Positions 63,254 to 64,000 of a stretch of 64,000 nt of DNA are shown one piece after another. The translations under genes were made by a program, and so were the position numbers. Positions within the stretch are counted from its first letter, which is position 1, and every line of letters begins with the position of its first letter. The notes below the pieces were generated by a model. That model made no database searches, had not been told where the DNA came from, and saw nothing but the letters and a program-made list of their open reading frames with translations. Origin of the DNA: UBA5336 sp964506685 (lineage in GTDB: Bacteria > Pseudomonadota > Alphaproteobacteria > Caulobacterales > Hyphomonadaceae). The DNA is taken from contig CAZDMQ010000005.1 of NCBI GenBank assembly GCA_964506685.1, forward strand, positions 19,321-83,320, given 5' to 3'.

Positions 63254-63832
63254 ATGGTCGAGAGTGGCAAGATCTTCGGCATGGTGGCAGCGGCCCGCCT
63301 CGAGGAGAAGCGACAACGGGGCAACCAGAACGGCGGCCCGAACAATGAGAGGAGTGGTGTCTTGCGCGCCTTGTTTTCAGTCTTTCCCCTGCTGGTCATT
63401 CCGGTGGTGATCTACAATCTCATGGCCTTCGTCTTCTCCGGTGGCGGTGCCGAAGGTGACCTTCAGGTGCAGGCCGACGGGCTCGCCCCGCTGATTGACG
63501 AGCTGGCCACGCCGTTCATGTCGGTTCCGATGATTTCGGGCGTGAACTGGCAACTCAGCAACGGCGATGGGCTGCTGTTGCTCGCCATCGCCCTGATGTT
63601 CATCGAGATCCTGAAATCGACATCGACAGGCACGGCAACGATCATGAACCATGCCGTGTCGATGGTGTTGTTCATCGTCTGCTTGATCGAGTTCCTGCTG
63701 CTTCCGGGCTTCGCCACTTCGGTCTTCTTCATCCTGACCATCATGACACTGCTCGACGTGCTTGCCGGCGTGGTTGTCACGATCGTGTCTGCCCGCCGTG
63801 ACTTCGCGGTCGGTGAAGGGTTCGGTGGCTAG
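63254..63832 (+). CDS. Membrane protein of unknown function
   Basis: A 192-residue protein with a charged cytoplasmic N-terminus (about residues 1-36) and four membrane helices at about 38-62, 103-121, 133-150 and 155-178. A conserved-looking stretch spans LLLLAIALMFIEILKSTSTG and TATIMNHAVSMVLFIVCLIE. I do not recognise the family, although similar four-helix proteins occur in other alphaproteobacteria. The ATG at 63254 lies just after AAGAGAAAGGG. Confidence 0.75.
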   Translation: MVESGKIFGMVAAARLEEKRQRGNQNGGPNNERSGVLRALFSVFPLLVIPVVIYNLMAFVFSGGGAEGDLQVQADGLAPLIDELATPFMSVPMISGVNWQLSNGDGLLLLAIALMFIEILKSTSTGTATIMNHAVSMVLFIVCLIEFLLLPGFATSVFFILTIMTLLDVLAGVVVTIVSARRDFAVGEGFGG

Positions 63833-63894
63833 AGCGGCACTTCGGACGCGGGCCGGTTGGCGCGCGGCGCAAGTCGGGCAGGCCGCTGAGTGCG

Positions 63895-63934
63895 GGCGCA
63901 TCTTCACCCGATCCAGTTGACGTGAAGATGCGCC
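63895..63934. repeat. Perfect 13-bp inverted repeat at the window end
   Basis: GGCGCATCTTCAC (63895-63907) is the exact reverse complement of GTGAAGATGCGCC (63922-63934), separated by 14 bases. There is no T run on either side, so it may be a regulator site, an RNA hairpin or a factor-dependent terminator. It lies 63 bases after the last gene. Confidence 0.7.
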
Positions 63935-64000
63935 GGGATGGGCCTTGCCTCTGATGTCAGGCTAGCGAGTGGCGTGCGGGCAAGGGGGCAACGCCCCTTA

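Overview
The window is a chromosomal segment of a GC-rich alphaproteobacterium that probably divides asymmetrically (Caulobacterales in the broad sense, perhaps a Maricaulis or Hyphomonas relative). The evidence is a divL gene whose kinase motif carries tyrosine in place of histidine, a perfect CtrA box (TTAA-N7-TTAA) with a CcrM site (GANTC) in front of it, a trcR-type regulator, a class I lysyl-tRNA synthetase and the usg gene. No rRNA, tRNA, insertion sequence, prophage, integron or CRISPR array was seen. A 10-N gap inside ftsH shows that this is a draft assembly.

Layout. 1-9.1 kb: two MscS channels facing trcR, a ClpP-type protease, a soluble hybrid histidine kinase, a RidA/GDPD/COG3146 operon and an FkbM methyltransferase. 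9.2-20.2 kb, all minus strand: VOC protein, ftsH, tilS, the Tol-Pal system (cpoB, pal, tolB, tolA, tolR, tolQ), a lipoprotein-like serine hydrolase and ybgC. 20.3-28.6 kb: two glycosyltransferases, infC with an ATC start, an Lrp regulator, lysS, a TonB-like secreted protein with a 15-bp tandem repeat, a PhzF enzyme and an EamA exporter. 28.8-38 kb: divL followed by RidA, a monooxygenase, an acyl-CoA dehydrogenase, a GPH symporter, a DegP-like protease, a HAD hydrolase, a lipoprotein and a pterin dehydratase. 38.2-43.7 kb: DUF2236, recQ, an OmpW-like porin, a quinone oxidoreductase and an H-NS-like gene behind an AT-rich leader. 43.8-51.8 kb: pstC-pstA-pstB-phoU-phoB behind a clear Pho box, then groES-groEL behind a CIRCE operator. 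52-64 kb: usg, two unknown proteins, methyltransferase, sulfotransferase, EVE protein, an unlinked PstS-like lipoprotein, an RluD-type synthase, phoD behind a second Pho box, a TetR regulator, carbonic anhydrase, pyrophosphatase, a 2OG oxygenase and a membrane protein.

Together these are mainly housekeeping genes: envelope integrity (Tol-Pal, MscS, OmpW, DegP), protein quality control (FtsH, ClpP, GroES/EL), phosphate starvation (Pst, PhoU, PhoB, PhoD, a PstS-like protein) and cell-cycle control (DivL, TrcR). I found no convincing new multi-gene defence or mobile system. The most notable signals are regulatory: the CtrA box plus GANTC site at divL, the two Pho boxes, the ATC start of infC, a terminator-like hairpin in the trcR leader, and the AT-rich leader of the H-NS-like gene.
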